This document shows positions 1 to 13,140 of a DNA stretch of 64,000 nt, piece after piece. Source of the DNA: Lithospermum erythrorhizon (lineage: Eukaryota; Streptophyta; Magnoliopsida; Boraginales; Boraginaceae); the NCBI GenBank assembly GCA_019722365.1, contig JADFUC010001826.1, forward strand, positions 1-64,000. The letters are read 5' to 3'. The notes beneath the pieces were generated by a model. It had not been told where the DNA came from, did no database searches, and saw only the letters and a program-made list of their open reading frames with translations. A program made the position numbers and the translations under genes. Numbering within the stretch: the stretch's first letter is position 1; the number at the start of each line of letters is the position of its first letter.

Positions 1-2125
1 ATCAGTATTACTTCGTTCAGTTGCAGGAGAACAATATTTCTAATGATCTCTTGAGTTTTGAAGCGTATTCGAGAGAGAAATGGAAAAATGAAATTTTTTT
101 AAGGGAGGGGCTTAATTTCGGTAAAATGAGAAAGATGAAGTTGTGATGATGATGATGATGTGGAGGATATGTATGAATAGATATTAAAAAAACTTCGAGT
201 CGTTCGGTTTCGGTTAATTCTCATTTATCGTACTTAAATCTCCACGAACCCGATTTCAAGATAAAATTCTTCCCATGGCAAACACTACTAAATTATAAAT
301 GAAATTAGGCTCAAAGTTTCTGAAATAATATTATCATTCGAAAAAAATTTTGCTATTCGGGTCCCGCGCCGTAGAAATTTTTTTTTTTTTTTGTTAAGTA
401 GCGGGTTATTCTGAGAATACAAATCGAAATTGAATAAGAAAGAGTTTGAGTTATCTGATTAATAATGTTTAAGAGTTGATTGTTTGAGTAAGTCATCTTT
501 TGTGATAGTAATAATTTCTTGAGGATGTAAACTACAGGTTAAAACCTTTGGAGATGGAATCTGGGATGAATATGTTTGAGGATTTAGGGAAGAGACAGAA
601 TTATACCGGGAAGTATTGAGAGGTGACTGGTGTTGAATTCGAAGTTGTTGATAAGTTAGGGGCAATTGTGTGAATTTAAGGGTAATAAAGGTTAGTTGAG
701 GAAGGTCTGGTGACATGTAGTCCTTGGTTATGATTGATCGTGGTGTACGATGTTGATCTTTAAAATAATTAAGAAATTCTCTTGGATATCTGGCGTTATT
801 GGGGTTTATCTCTCGGTTGTTACCTTATTTATGTTGAGCGAAGTATATGGTAATTGATTGTATTTGTGTATCTGGCGTAATAAACTTATACGTGAACTTC
901 AATAGTGAAATTGTGAAATATTGGCTTGAGCGGTGGTTGTGTTTGAGTGTCACGGGCTATTTTATTTTTGTGGGTATTCGTGTTTGAATTTGTATATATG
1001 ATTAAGATTGTGTTGATTGGAGTATATTTGTGTTATGGGCGTATCTGTGAATATATTTTTAGAATGGTCCCTAGCAGAGAATTGTTGTATCGTGTGTATT
1101 ATGGATGCTACATTGAGACTGTTGTGTGTATGGTTGGTATTATATATGTGATTTGTGAATTGTTTGATTTGAGGATATTGAGATGAGGTGGGGTGTTCGA
1201 AGGGTGAGCCTGCCGGGAAAAGGATGAATTGTTATACATGATGTTATTGTGGTTTATTTTTGTAAGTTATTTTATAGTAGTTGTAGTATGAACGTGGTGT
1301 GGTGAAATTTTGCTGTTTACTCGTTTGATTATGTGATATGGAGTAGTATGGTGACACAAATTATGAGTGGACAGTATCGGTATTGGCGATATGAATTTTA
1401 ATTTTTGAGTGGTATTTTGGAGGCAATTGAGGATGTTTATAATACTAAGATTGATAATGATAATAACTGACGGAAACTGATAAGATGATAAGCTTGAATA
1501 GGAAAATTGGTCGGTTGAATGTGTTATGGTGTAAGAGGGTCACTGCCTTAAGTCAATTGACATAAGATGTATTATAGAGACTACGACGGATACTATATTG
1601 GGGAAATTTGAGTAGGTGACGAGGTGTCCTAATGTTAGTTGATAGAGGCGTGAAAGGTGCGTTGAGTTTATCGGCAGTTGGGTTACGAGTAAATTTAGGG
1701 AGCGAGAATTTTATAAGGTGGGTAGATTGTAATAACCCGTTAGGAAAAAAAAAAAAAAAAATTCGGTCGGCGGGGGGACCCGGGAATAGTAAATTTTTTT
1801 CGATGACAATATTTAAGTAAAAGTTTTAGCCGAATTTCATTTATAATTTAGAAGTGTTTGCCATGGAAGAATTTTATCTTTGAAATCGGGTTAGGTGAAC
1901 CCAGAATACGATAAGCGGAGAATTATAGAAGCAGAGCGGAATTTCGATTTTTTTTATAAATATCTTACTGAAGCTTATCCTCAACGTCATCAAACACTTC
2001 TGCCAATCTTGTCTTTGTTCACATTTGGGCGAAATCGCCCTCTTCCCCCCCCCCCATGACGAGCGTTTTTTTCAGATTTCTATAACTGATTGTAAACAAG
2101 GCTGGCCGTTGTAGAATATTGTTCT
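1..2125. repeat. Large inverted repeat, arms about 400 bp
   Basis: Positions 200-405 and 1741-1925 are reverse complements of each other with scattered differences. Both contain the block around CCCATGGCAAACACT, the AAATTATAAATGAAATT block and a terminal homopolymer (T run at 379-392, A run at 1745-1760). Weaker matches extend outward to 1-55 and 2105-2125 (shared GAGAACAATATT). The 1.3-kb spacer (406-1740) is T/G-rich and shows no convincing gene. The structure is most simply two copies of one LTR-type sequence in opposite orientation, but a foldback transposon is possible. Arm ends are approximate. Confidence 0.6.
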
Positions 2126-3296
2126 CTTCATCATTCTCTTGAGGAGTTAAAGTACAAGAATTTGAGTCTTCGAAGATATTTCTTGGGTTTTGAATAGTTG
2201 ACTTTTGGTTTGACTTTTACATAATTGAATTTTATGATAAATCTTAGTTGGTTGTGGGTTACATTATATATGTGATGAATTAGAGTGATTTAGAGCTCGT
2301 TTGAGGGCCGTTATGGTCGAGTTGACTTTTTGGGGTTTGATTGACTTTTTATGTGGATATTTTTATAAAACTTTATAGTTGTTATGATGTTAAATTAGCG
2401 ATTTAAAATTTATTAAAGGGTGTTATGTTGAAAAGTGAAATTTCGAGTTGAGTTATAATTGATATTCGGGCATAGATTGTTAATTATGGACTTGATGATT
2501 AATTAGAATGACTTATAAGTTGATTTATGGTAAGAAAGTGATAAGATGGAATTTAGCGGGGGGATCGATTGGGTTGTGTCGATGGGATTATAATTCGATA
2601 GTTTATCAGGTCAAGTTAGACCGTTAGAAATAGTTCCACAGAATTGATTATGTATCCTCTAGAGCGGTATGATGTAGGTTTTTGATCATACTTTAGGTAT
2701 TGTGTTGGCGTGATCGTGGAAGGCGATTTACCTTGATTGTCTTTTAGCGAAGGTTTTTGCGGTATTGCGGAGGTGATACTTATGCAACGTGTATTACACT
2801 TATGTACTTAACTTTAAATGTTATTACTGTCTTGATATAATTATGTGTAAGAGTTAATACGAGGTCTTTGTAATATAATTATGTGTGAAGATAGTATATA
2901 TGTGTCCTTGTGATATGATTACGTGGGAATAGTATACATGCCACTTAATGGTTGTACGATTATGTGAGCCTAATATGATTATGTGATTACGATACAACGG
3001 CGTTGATGGTGGTTTGAGTTAAGTGATGGCTTGAACTCCAACTTATATTTACGTATTATGTGGCTTTGACGACGCTTGTGGTATTTATGTGGCACTTGTC
3101 GCTTATTGGTATTCGTGTAGGCGCTGTCGGCGGTGTAGATTGATCTGATTGTAGGATGTTTTAATTATTGTGTTGTATCTTGTTTGGGAGTAGAGTAGTT
3201 TGTTTGGGGTTATGCATGAGTTTAGGGCCTTGAGTGTCGAGGTGACCACATGGTTGGGATGCCCAGGGATTAGGTGGCTATAAGCTACTTGCGGGG
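2126..3296. other. Gene-free decayed repeat sequence
   Basis: AT-rich sequence with no sustained reading frame, no splice-consistent exon and no RNA gene that I can recognise. Short near-repeats of GTGTGATTACG/ATTATGTGTGA type occur at 2810-2990. It is probably the continuation of the retroelement remains on either side. Confidence 0.4.
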
Positions 3297-3965
3297 ATAT
3301 GTGGCTATTATTACATACTACGGTATAGCGTGCGGTTTATTACATACTACGGTATAGGCGTGCGGTATGACTCTCTTTGATCGACTTTCTTGTGCATTAT
3401 CGATGTAGCCTATACTACGGTATAAGCGTGCGGTTTGGCCTATACTACGGTATAGCGTGCGGTATGACTCTCTTTTGTCGGCTTTCACGTATGCGTGTCG
3501 CGTGGCCTATCTGCGGTATAGCGTGCAGTTTGGCCCCTATACTACGGTATAGCGTGCGGTATGACTCTCTTTGATAAGCTTTGCTGTGTGCATTGTCGAT
3601 GTGGCCTATCTTCTACGGTATAGCTTGCGGTTTAGCCTATACTACGGTATAGCGCGTCTTGGTATGACTCTCTTTTGTCGCTTTCTAGCGTGTGCATTGT
3701 CGATGTGGCCCACATACTACGGTATAGCGTGCGGTTTGGCCCTATACTGGGTATAGCGTGCGGTATGACTTCTTTTGTCGCTTTTGCTATGTGCATTGTC
3801 GATGTGGCCCTATCTTCTGTTATAGCGTGCGGTTTAATACATACTACGGTATAGCGTCAGGTATGACTTCTCTTTGATCGCTTTCTTGTAATGCGTTGTC
3901 GATGTGTGACACATACTACGGTATAGCGTACGGTTTGGCCTTATACTTCGGTATAGGCGGTGTTT
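3297..3965 (+). repeat. Minisatellite built on a 'TACTACGGTATAGCGTGCGG' core
   Basis: The core appears about 14 times between 3318 and 3960, usually as pairs about 27 bp apart. Each pair is followed by a second conserved segment (TATGACTCTCTTTG... then GTGCATTGTCGATGTGGCC). This makes a higher-order unit of about 100-125 bp repeated five to six times. Units differ by small indels. Short overlapping reading frames across it are by-products of the repeat and do not look like a gene. Confidence 0.8.
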
Positions 3966-6900
3966 ATTAGCGATTGATCCGTTCTAGCGGGTAGACGGAT
4001 TGAGTATATCGCGTTAGAGGAGTTGGGTATACTTGTGGGGATATAGAGATATAGAAGGTGATGACTAAGATTTCTGATCGATGTTGAGTCTACATGATTT
4101 CATTTGGGTGATTGTATGCTTATCGGAACCGTCTATTATATATTAAGTAATGTTATGTAAAGGCTTCCTTTATTGGAATTATGTTTGTATGAGGCTTCCA
4201 TCCGATAAATACGTATACATGTAATTTATTCATATTTGACTACGATGTATTAAACGATCTTGTTGTTGTCAGCCTTGATGCTTTGATGGTTGTACTTCAT
4301 TTCGGGGCGTCGGCACTTGTCGGCAACTGTTATATTAGGGATATGGTATTTACTTTAAGTTGTAGCCTTGGCGGCATTACTGTCTTTTGGTAGATATGTT
4401 ATATATATTAAGTGGGTAATGGGTGAGATACACTTTTGAATAGGGAGCAGTAGAGGCGAGAGTATCAACCCGAAAGTTTATGCTAATCATCGATGATGTT
4501 GATGATATTTTATACATATGGTGGAAAATGGTTCAATGGTGCTAGAATATAAGTCTTGATCAACACGGTAATTGAGGTAAATAAGTTCAGTATACTAAAT
4601 GGAGAATTTGGGAAGATAAATGCATTACTTAGGTTATACGGAATGTAAGATATATTGCTTTCGGTCATATTAAGGAATGCATATATTTGAAGATCATGAG
4701 GTATTAGTTGTCATAGGAGAGTATGATTGTAAATTGGGAGTAGTACTTTAAAGTGAACTAAAGATAAGTGATTGAGTTGTATATGCATGAGTTATGAAGG
4801 TTAAGATATATGTGTGTGTTTGAGTGTATATTATATTGGGAATTAAGTATACTTGAGAAAGATAACGAATGAGAAATACCTCTTGTAATTAAGGTGTCTT
4901 GTGAGTAAAGTTGTTGGCGTAGTGTGGGTTATTGGTGTTAGTTAGAAGCGATAAAGGAAAGTTTTATTTTGTGGCGGTAACCTGTGAAATAATACTCTTG
5001 GGGTATATAGTCTCTAAATAGGTGAGGAATCTAAATTATTCTTATTAGATGCGGGCCGGGGTAGGTTATACATGATATTTATTTTAAAGCTCGGCTTTTT
5101 AGGCGACTTCCTATGGGCGGGCGTTTCGTACCTAGGTTGTTCGGAATGGCCAGAGATCGTTGGCCAGTGCTGCGTACCAGCGAAGATGGCGATAGTGGCA
5201 GGGACCTCAAAGTCATACTTTATCTTCTTGAAGTTCTATTGTATGTAATAATTATTATTGTCTTGAGATGTATAACAAAGTGTTTGATGTGTATTTATAA
5301 TATTATGATTTTCAGTGTTGTTGTACTATTGGTTAGTTCACCCGATGGACGAGTTGTATTGTTTTATTTATGATGTAAAGAAGTGATTTTTTTATTGTTA
5401 TCAATCGTTGGTGGCTACGATTATACGAGGGTTGATGGCCGGTCCCAACCTGGGGGGCCCACAGGCGGAGTCGTTACATATTTGGTTTAATTGGTATGCT
5501 TAACGGTTTGTCGGAGTCACAAAGTCGAGGTAGCATCTGTATGGTATCTTCAGTGACACTTAAGAGTTATGTATTTTTTGTAATTGGTTGGTAACTCTTG
5601 TGTGCAGTTCAAAATGTATGCGATTCTTAGTTTGAATCTGAGCATAATGGAGCTTTGGTACCTTGCATATTACTTTACATAATTGGTTGATAACCTACTA
5701 TTATACTTGATTCAAAATGTATGCGGTGTTGCCCTTTTAGATCAGTATAGTAGATGTGATACACTTGTACATTTGTGAGATTTGAAATGCGGGTATTATA
5801 TTTACAATTCACTTTGTAAATATGTATGCATTGTTTTGAACTACTGCTTTGTTCATTTTAAGTTGCATATTTCCTATTATGTTGGCATAAGTTTACCTAT
5901 TTTATTCACCATTCATTGGGCAAACTAAATGCGTGACTTTATAATGTGAAATAAAATAAGATAAGGAGAAATTCGAATGACTTGTTGAAACAAAGTGTTA
6001 CAACGCGATCTCCTTCAACCATTGCAATCGGTTGTATGCTAATAGAGGATAAACTTTAAATACCACACGAACATCCCTAGAGTTGATTCAATCATGTTGA
6101 TACGTTGCATGAACTTTGGTTGATGAGCAAAGTCGCGTGATATGATTGAAGGATAATTAATTTTATTCAATCAAAGGTGATGATGCTATGAAGACCAATA
6201 TGTCATATTATCTCTTAGCCACCAAACAAGCCTTAAATAATAAATAGTTTGATCTCTTTTATAACTCGATTGAGAAAAACTATTGAATGATCTTGAATGT
6301 TGTATCTACATTTCAGGACATGTGATTGGTATTTAGTTTCTTTAACATGATGAACATGGTTCATGAATTGTGATGAAACAAAAGCTTATGGTATGTAACC
6401 AAATAAGCAAATTATCTATTAGGTTCTCATCACTTAATGCAGATGAGTGAACATGGGCCTATAAGTTGAAGTTAATGATTCAACTTCGTTATTTAGAACT
6501 TCAAAGCATAGAAGAAGGATTTTTAAGTAACATTTAGAAATTGAAGAGAGATTTGATTAAACCTCATATCTCAAATAATTTTGTTATTGAAAATTTGTAA
6601 TGTCTTGGCTAGGCTACCGGTGTTGAAAACCTTTAGTTTTGACTCACATGATTTAATCATGGATATGAGCGAAGTATAACAATAGGCGACGAATCTGAAA
6701 AGAAAGTTATCGAGCTCTTGTGTAATGATAGACAAGCCCATGTTATAAGAGCACCGATTTTAAATCCTCCATGAAGGTGGTTGGGATTACGAATGTCATG
6801 TTTGACATACGTTTCCATATCGGGGTGATTCGATTAAAAGGAAACATTACTCTACTAATCTTTTTAGAAAGGACACATGACAACCAAGCGATTGAATAAT

Positions 6901-9900
6901 ACTTATGGATAATGACTCGAACAAGACTTGAGTATAATCTTGAAAAAGATGAACTAAGTCAACTCTTACTAGACTTAGTAGGAGGTTCGCTAGTCTAAAT
7001 TAAGTTTGTATGTTTACATACAAGTTAATTGAAGATTTGAGTCATTGAATGATACGTGAGGAATTGATAAAGTATGGAAATGACCGTATGGATACTATCA
7101 AGTTCTTAGTCAGTATCATCGATATAAGTAATATATCATCGAAGGAATGAACATCATTCTAATCATAAAACGTACTTGTTAAGATACATAATTAAGGGTA
7201 TGTTTAATGAAGTTAAAAGCATAAATGGATGAGATCTTTTCGATTCATATACGAATAATTTCATTTACGACACTAGATGTGTCGTTTAGTGTCTAGTAAG
7301 GATTGTGTTTAACGTGTTGAAACACAAAAGAATGAAATAATTTCACATATTAAGGTTCTTCGCCTACCTTTAAACTAATTTATTCATATTATTGTAGAAC
7401 TGACTTCAAGAGTTATGTTTGATAAACAAACTTTGAAGCGTCTTGTATAGGCTAAAGTTAGTATTATGTCAACTTGTAGTAGACATAATTTAACCGAGAT
7501 CCAAAAAGTTGATATTAAGTCATTTGTACATAACGGAGAAAGGAAATTTGGTATTTATTTTCATCATTTATAGTCTTTTGCAATTTATTGTGCATTATAG
7601 AGTCTTAATTTATGAAGTACAGTAGTGGAAATAAATATGTGACTTGAATGCATTCAAGTGGCTTCAGTAGGAGATACCAATCGGTATTAGAACCTTCGGT
7701 TATATCAAGGAGTGCTCACTCTTGATGCATTTAAAGCTAAATGCAGTGATACAAATGACAACATGAATAAATAATACTCCAATAAATGACTTGGTCGTTT
7801 AAATGAAATAAGATGAATACATGGGTTGAGTATAAAACTCTATTTATTTTCGGATGGTGATTCATCGGGGTAAAGAGCCCGTTACATATTACTTTACGGG
7901 TGGTGAATCATCGGAAGTAATAAATGTATTCTCATTAAATGAAAATTAGTCGTGAATGGCGTTTGTCATCACATTTGGTTGAGAAACCAAGATTAAACAT
8001 ATTCGTTGGTTGGTGTGCTCATGTTTATTTCAAACTTTATTTTTGCTCTTCATGAGTTGTAACATGTGGGTCTAAGCAAGTTATCCAAAGAATATTCCTA
8101 AGTAATGATCAGCGATGATGGATACTTGACATTGTTATTGGAACTCCACATCTCAAGCGAGAATATAAAAGAAAGTTTCTATACTACTAGAATCTAAAGT
8201 TACAAACTTAAGATTGAGTATAATGGAGTTAAATTCCTCACTTTGATACTTGATGAAAATCAATAAGAATCAAGAGTGATGAAGAACCTTGAGTTCCTTA
8301 AAGGTTGAGGGGACGTGGTTTAAGTAAATGATGTTTTATACACTAAATGTTGAAGAAATCTTCCCTCTGACCTTAAAGGTATAGTATTAGATTCTTGTAC
8401 ATTTGTGAGCCCAGTTGCATATATGTGACACATGCTGTAATCAGTCACATTATATATATGTGAGCTTGCATGACATTTTCTTGTTAAGTTTAAGATGTCA
8501 TGAAGCTCGAGGTGATTGAAATCTATAATAGATTAAATTCTATAAGTAGACAGATTCTCTTATTGACAAGGGGCAACTGCTGTTAGAGGTCAATCCAGCT
8601 GGTAAGGGTCTGGCGTTAATGAGGTGGTTGAAGTAAATACATAGTAATATATGATTCATAGTATCTTAGCGTCGAGGTCATGTGTTGTCCTTGACTATGG
8701 CATGATTCAGTGATTGGAATTGTGAAGTTTTTACTAAAAAAAAGGTATTCAGCGGATTTGGAATGCAGCAGTACTAACTTTAAGGAATAGAGGTAACTAT
8801 AGTTACATGGAATGGATCGGTTGTTGATCTTCGCCTTAGCTGAATGTGATAATGGCATTATGGACGGTACCATATGAAAGGCTAATTAGCGAGAATTTCA
8901 ATAATAGGATTGAGTCTAGTATGCTTTCGATGAGTAAACTAAAAAGAAAACTTGAACTTCCCGAGTATTACAACTTGACCCGGTGTCTGTTTTGTTAGTA
9001 ATGTTGTTAAAAAATGTGTATTTAATAAGGCAGAGATGTGTTTTTAGCAGCGAGCGGTGTGTTGTAAGCCTACCCGATGGGAACCCCGAAGTGGTTGAAA
9101 CCCGTTTGATGCATGGTCGTGCGTGACTATGTCGGGGATAATCTTAGTCGTCGATGATTCGCTGGTTGAGAGGCCAGGAATTTGATAAATGTAAGACTAC
9201 TTGTAAGTAGCATTCGGATAAAGGATGTGATTATAATCTTATCCTTTTGCTTTATGTCTTGAAATGACTGAAATCATGCGAACATGGGATCCATGTATGG
9301 ATTTAAGCATGCATCTCGGGTGAGATCCTTCCCCGTGATTCAACGAGTTTGGTTTCATGAGCTTAATGAAGGCCCCGAGCAGTGACAAAGTTTAGTGGGA
9401 GCTAGTTCATTCACTTTTACGGAATAAGTTAAGTAATCAATTAAAACAAAAGTTCCTTTGTGTTTTAATCGATTTAACTAAACTACATGAGTCATTGATT
9501 CATTCATATAGTTACCCGTTATTTATTTCATGAGCCGTTGAAATATATAATATACATGTATTATATCCTCGATGAGTGAAAAGTTAAATCCACTAGGTTG
9601 ATACATGTATTCTAGAGAGGCAACATGAATAGATTGATTCACGCTCTTGAGCCTAGAAACATAAGATAGCCAAAGGCCTTGGTGGAATCTTTGATAGTTA
9701 AGGGCGACAAACATCATATAATTCTTGTAGTGTTTTGATAAGTGATCAGATTGATCATGTTAACTGCGAGGACTAGATCGATACCGTGAAATTTGCCCGG
9801 CCCTATGATTGGGGAGAGTGGTATGACCAAAAGCAATTCATAGAATATGTATATCGTGTCCTATGATATTGGTTTAGAATTTTAGGTTAGAGCAATTCTT

Positions 9901-10232
9901 AGACTACGATATATAACTATTTGTATTATGAACTACGTACTTGACTATGACAAGCGTGCGCCTTAAGGGATCATAGCGGCATATGTTGGGTCCACAGTGA
10001 AGTATAACGATAGATGTTGATATATTGGGAAGGATTTATCCGCCTTGATATCTGAGGAAGATACCGGGCTACCAGCGCGGTTAGTCTTGATTGATTTATG
10101 GGGCGCCATAAATGCTTATTCGGTCGTACTCGGTAAAAGAAAGTTGGGTGTTTCATGACACGCTTCTTATGGTTAACCTACGACTAGAATCATGCGATAA
10201 AGGGAATTATAGTATCGTCAAAGAGCGAGAGT
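3966..10232 (+). mobile_element. Decayed LTR-retrotransposon interior, frame lost
   Basis: No open frame longer than about 85 codons survives in 6 kb. Retroelement origin is inferred from two things. A GGAGTCGTTACATATTTGG stretch near 5467-5490 resembles the LTR-end/primer-site junction of plant Ty3 elements. The segment 10030-10160 is shared with the sequence just upstream of the LTR at 49435, in the position expected for the 3' end of a copia interior. A near-duplicate of about 50 bp ending in CAAAATGTATGCG occurs at 5577-5620 and 5677-5722. I could not place gag, protease, integrase or RT motifs with confidence. Confidence 0.4.
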
Positions 10233-11827
10233 GAGTGTGGAAATCAATGAGAATTAGTTCCGCTTTTATTATGTCCGTTGCGACAATTTTATATCAATTC
10301 ATTTACCGGGTTGGTTAAATGTGATTACTGGAACTTAGTGTTCACCTTAGTAATTGTATATTACTAGTTTGAGTTCTCATGATAATTTAAGGGGTTATGG
10401 CGATTATAGCATATCTTCTTCGTTAATCGTTATAATAATAGTAATTGGTCAATTATTATTATTATTATTATACAACTTACTATTATATGAGCCTAGAAGG
10501 TCACACACATACATTGATATTCGAATTATATTTCATGCATGAAATTAAACGAGACTTGTATATTGAGAGATGTATCTCTCCCGTATTTATATATTTGATA
10601 AATATATTGATGAGCATCGATTGATTAAACTCGCAAGTTTAATCAATTAAGCAATTGAAAGTGATGAATAACTTGATAAGTTATTCTAGTGAATCGTTAG
10701 TATTTTAATTGGAAAGCTTGTAAGTTAATTAAAATAAAACAACTCACTTAGTGACTTCGTTATTTGATTAAACACATGCTTGATGCAATTAAGTTAAACT
10801 TGAAGTTAAGCGATTTCTTAACGAGTTCCCAGCAACGGATGGAAATTGACAAATGGTATTTAAAGGAAGAGACAAAAGGGTTTTTAATTTCATGAAATCA
10901 AAACTTTCCCTCCGCCTTTGAGAAATAGCCCCTCACAGAAATGGAAGAGAATTTACATTCCATTTTTGTTCTATGACTCAACAGAAGTTCAAGTCTAAGT
11001 TCGATTACTCACGGTGTGTGCGATCTAGAGGACATCGTTTGGTATTGGACAAGCAATTGGAAGGTTTCTGCGAGGGCATTCCGTGAGGCATCTACTTGAG
11101 GAGTTGGTTTGTTTAGATCTTATTTGCAAATGTAAGAACTCTTTTATTCATAATTGTAATTTATGTGTTTTAGATTAATATACATTATTTTGAGGATCGG
11201 GATGTATTTTTTTTGAAACCCACTAGGAGCAATTTTATTGAAAGCACATAAGAGTTTTGAGGATGAAACCCATACATAAAAATAAGAACTTAAGAAAAAA
11301 CATAAATGGCGAACCCTAAAAATAAAATTTAGGGTCTTCTTTAGCGCGTTTGTAGGATCGCCCAAATGATTGCGTATTAGCCTTTATCATCAAAAGGAAA
11401 ACCTTGGGCTCGCGTCTACGGATTCACGCCCTTTTCTGGCTGCGAAGGGAGGAAAAAGAACCTCATTTGTCTGTCGGAATTTGTTGTACTCCTTTGCGCT
11501 TCACTGGGTGCTTGGGCCAGGATGTTCATATTTGGGTTGTCTTTATGCGTGCCACTTGTTCGATGTCTTCACTTAATTTAGATCGGCCCAAGAAATGCTT
11601 TGTCGAAATTTCCTTTTTATTCTGCGCAAATAAGGTGTCTTTCAATCAGTCTAGATCATAGATGCAGGCTAAAAAACGATGTTATGTAGTGGCTCTTTAG
11701 GAAGATTTTGGTAAGAAGGGGTCGGCAATTTGAGCAACGTAGTGCTGCTCGGCCTCAACGATTCAGGGATGTATGAATTGGTGTTTAATCGCAATATAAT
11801 TCATACTAGATTCGGACAATTCTAACA
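10233..11827 (+). mobile_element. Copia-type LTR (copy A), split by an insertion
   Basis: This is one of four related LTR copies in the window (others near 27524, 41873 and 49435). It begins TGTGGAAATCAATGAG, against TGTTGGAAATC in better copies, and ends ATTCTAACA, giving the expected TG...CA ends. It shares with copy B the block ACTTAGTGTTCACCTTAGTAA, the ATTATTATT tract at 10453 and the GTATATTGAGA...TGTATCT block. A TATA-like TATTTAAAGG lies near 10857. Without the 559-bp insertion at 11207-11765 its length is about 1.04 kb, matching copy B. The upstream flank matches the retroelement tail seen before copy D, so this is probably a 3' LTR. Confidence 0.7.
11207..11765 (-). mobile_element. 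Retroposon inserted in LTR copy A, with 8-9 bp duplication
   Basis: The insertion starts with eight T (11207-11214) and is bounded by GGGATGTAT at 11199-11207 and again at 11766-11774. Copy B at 28478-28490 has a single, uninterrupted GGGATGTATGAATTGG, which is the empty-site form. The T run on the plus strand means the inserted RNA copy lies on the minus strand with its poly(A) end at the left. The body holds a short minus-strand frame of 73 codons with no family I recognise. It could be a 5'-truncated LINE, a long SINE or a processed transcript. Confidence 0.7.
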
Positions 11828-13140
11828 TTGGCTTTCTTTGGTTCTTTTTGGTCGAACCCGCCTTACGGATTACTAAATTCCTCACTTATGTCGGAAATTG
11901 ATCTTCTTGATTTTACGTGTCAGCTTGACGATTAATATGGATTAGAGGGATTATAAATTCAAAACTATTGTTACGCATGATTTGATTGCACGACTTGATT
12001 TGACTACCTGATAAGCGAGAGAGAAATGGCGAATTCATTTCATGTTACTTCACCATCAACAAGTAATTTCTTTGTTTATAAGAAAGCAAAGAATAGAAAA
12101 AATTTGCTTGCAAGAGAGAGCAATCACACGTAAAACCCCAATTGACATTTCAGCTTCCAAACATCTTTCATGATAGTTTTTTCATTTTTCCCAAACGCCT
12201 ATTTGTTAGTTTTTGTTGTTAATATTTCTTAAATTGTTGTTAATCTTTCTCAAATTATTAAATTATTAATATTTTGTTATTAATATTTGTTAAATTGTTG
12301 TTAAATTGAAATTATATATTAAATGTTTATTAATTTGATTATTATAATACTAGCAAATTGATCCATGATTGTTGAATTACCTGTGAATTAGAGTCATAGT
12401 TTGTTAATAAGCTCTTGAATTCGAGGCAATGATTATTGTTAAACAAGCAAATTAGAAATAATTATTAGGCAATAGCGGAAACAATTATTCGTTAGGTTCG
12501 GATTTATGAAATTATGTATTAATTGTCAAATTATTGTTAATTCCAAAATTGATTTTTGAAATTGTTATTAGCGATTATGTCTTAAATATTTCAAAATGTT
12601 AATAAACTTTTTTTTTATGTTGAATTGAGATTATGTCTTAAATATTATGAAATTATTGAGATTATATGTATTAATTGAGATAGTTAATTGTGAGTATTAT
12701 TAATATTTCTCTAATTGTTGTTAATATTTCTCAATTATTTTTCAATTTTATTTCTAAATTGTTTTTTCTCAAATTAGGCAAATATTAGGTTTCTTTTTAA
12801 AGCCATTATGTATCATTTTTTGTTTGGGATCAATCAAGGAGTCTAACAAGTAAGTATACCATTTCATGTTTATTGTGAAAGTATCATGATTCGAAATTAG
12901 TGTACAATTATGTATTAATATTTCTTAATTATATTAACTAGTGTTTGAATATGATGAAATTTTTAATATTTCTTAATACTAATATTTCTTAATATTAATA
13001 TTTCTTAATATTTTTTAGTGTACAATATCATGTAAAATTTTCTTTTAAATACCTCCATATTAATGACATCGGTTTATAAAACTATAATTTTTATTATCAA
13101 CTTTTGTTCTTGACGATTTTACATAATCAAAATTTTCAAG
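11828..13140. other. AT-rich, gene-free, TTAATATTTCTTAA-like short repeats
   Basis: From 12190 to 13020 short motifs of the kind TTAATATTTCT and AATTGTTGTTAA recur many times without a fixed period, giving a low-complexity AT-rich tract. The first 200 bp after the LTR end at 11827 are more balanced but carry no recognisable primer-binding site. No gene or RNA gene is seen. Confidence 0.5.

Noticed and set aside
3377..3756. Plus-strand frames repeating YYGIACG
   Set aside because: They are direct translations of the minisatellite, without start context or homology.
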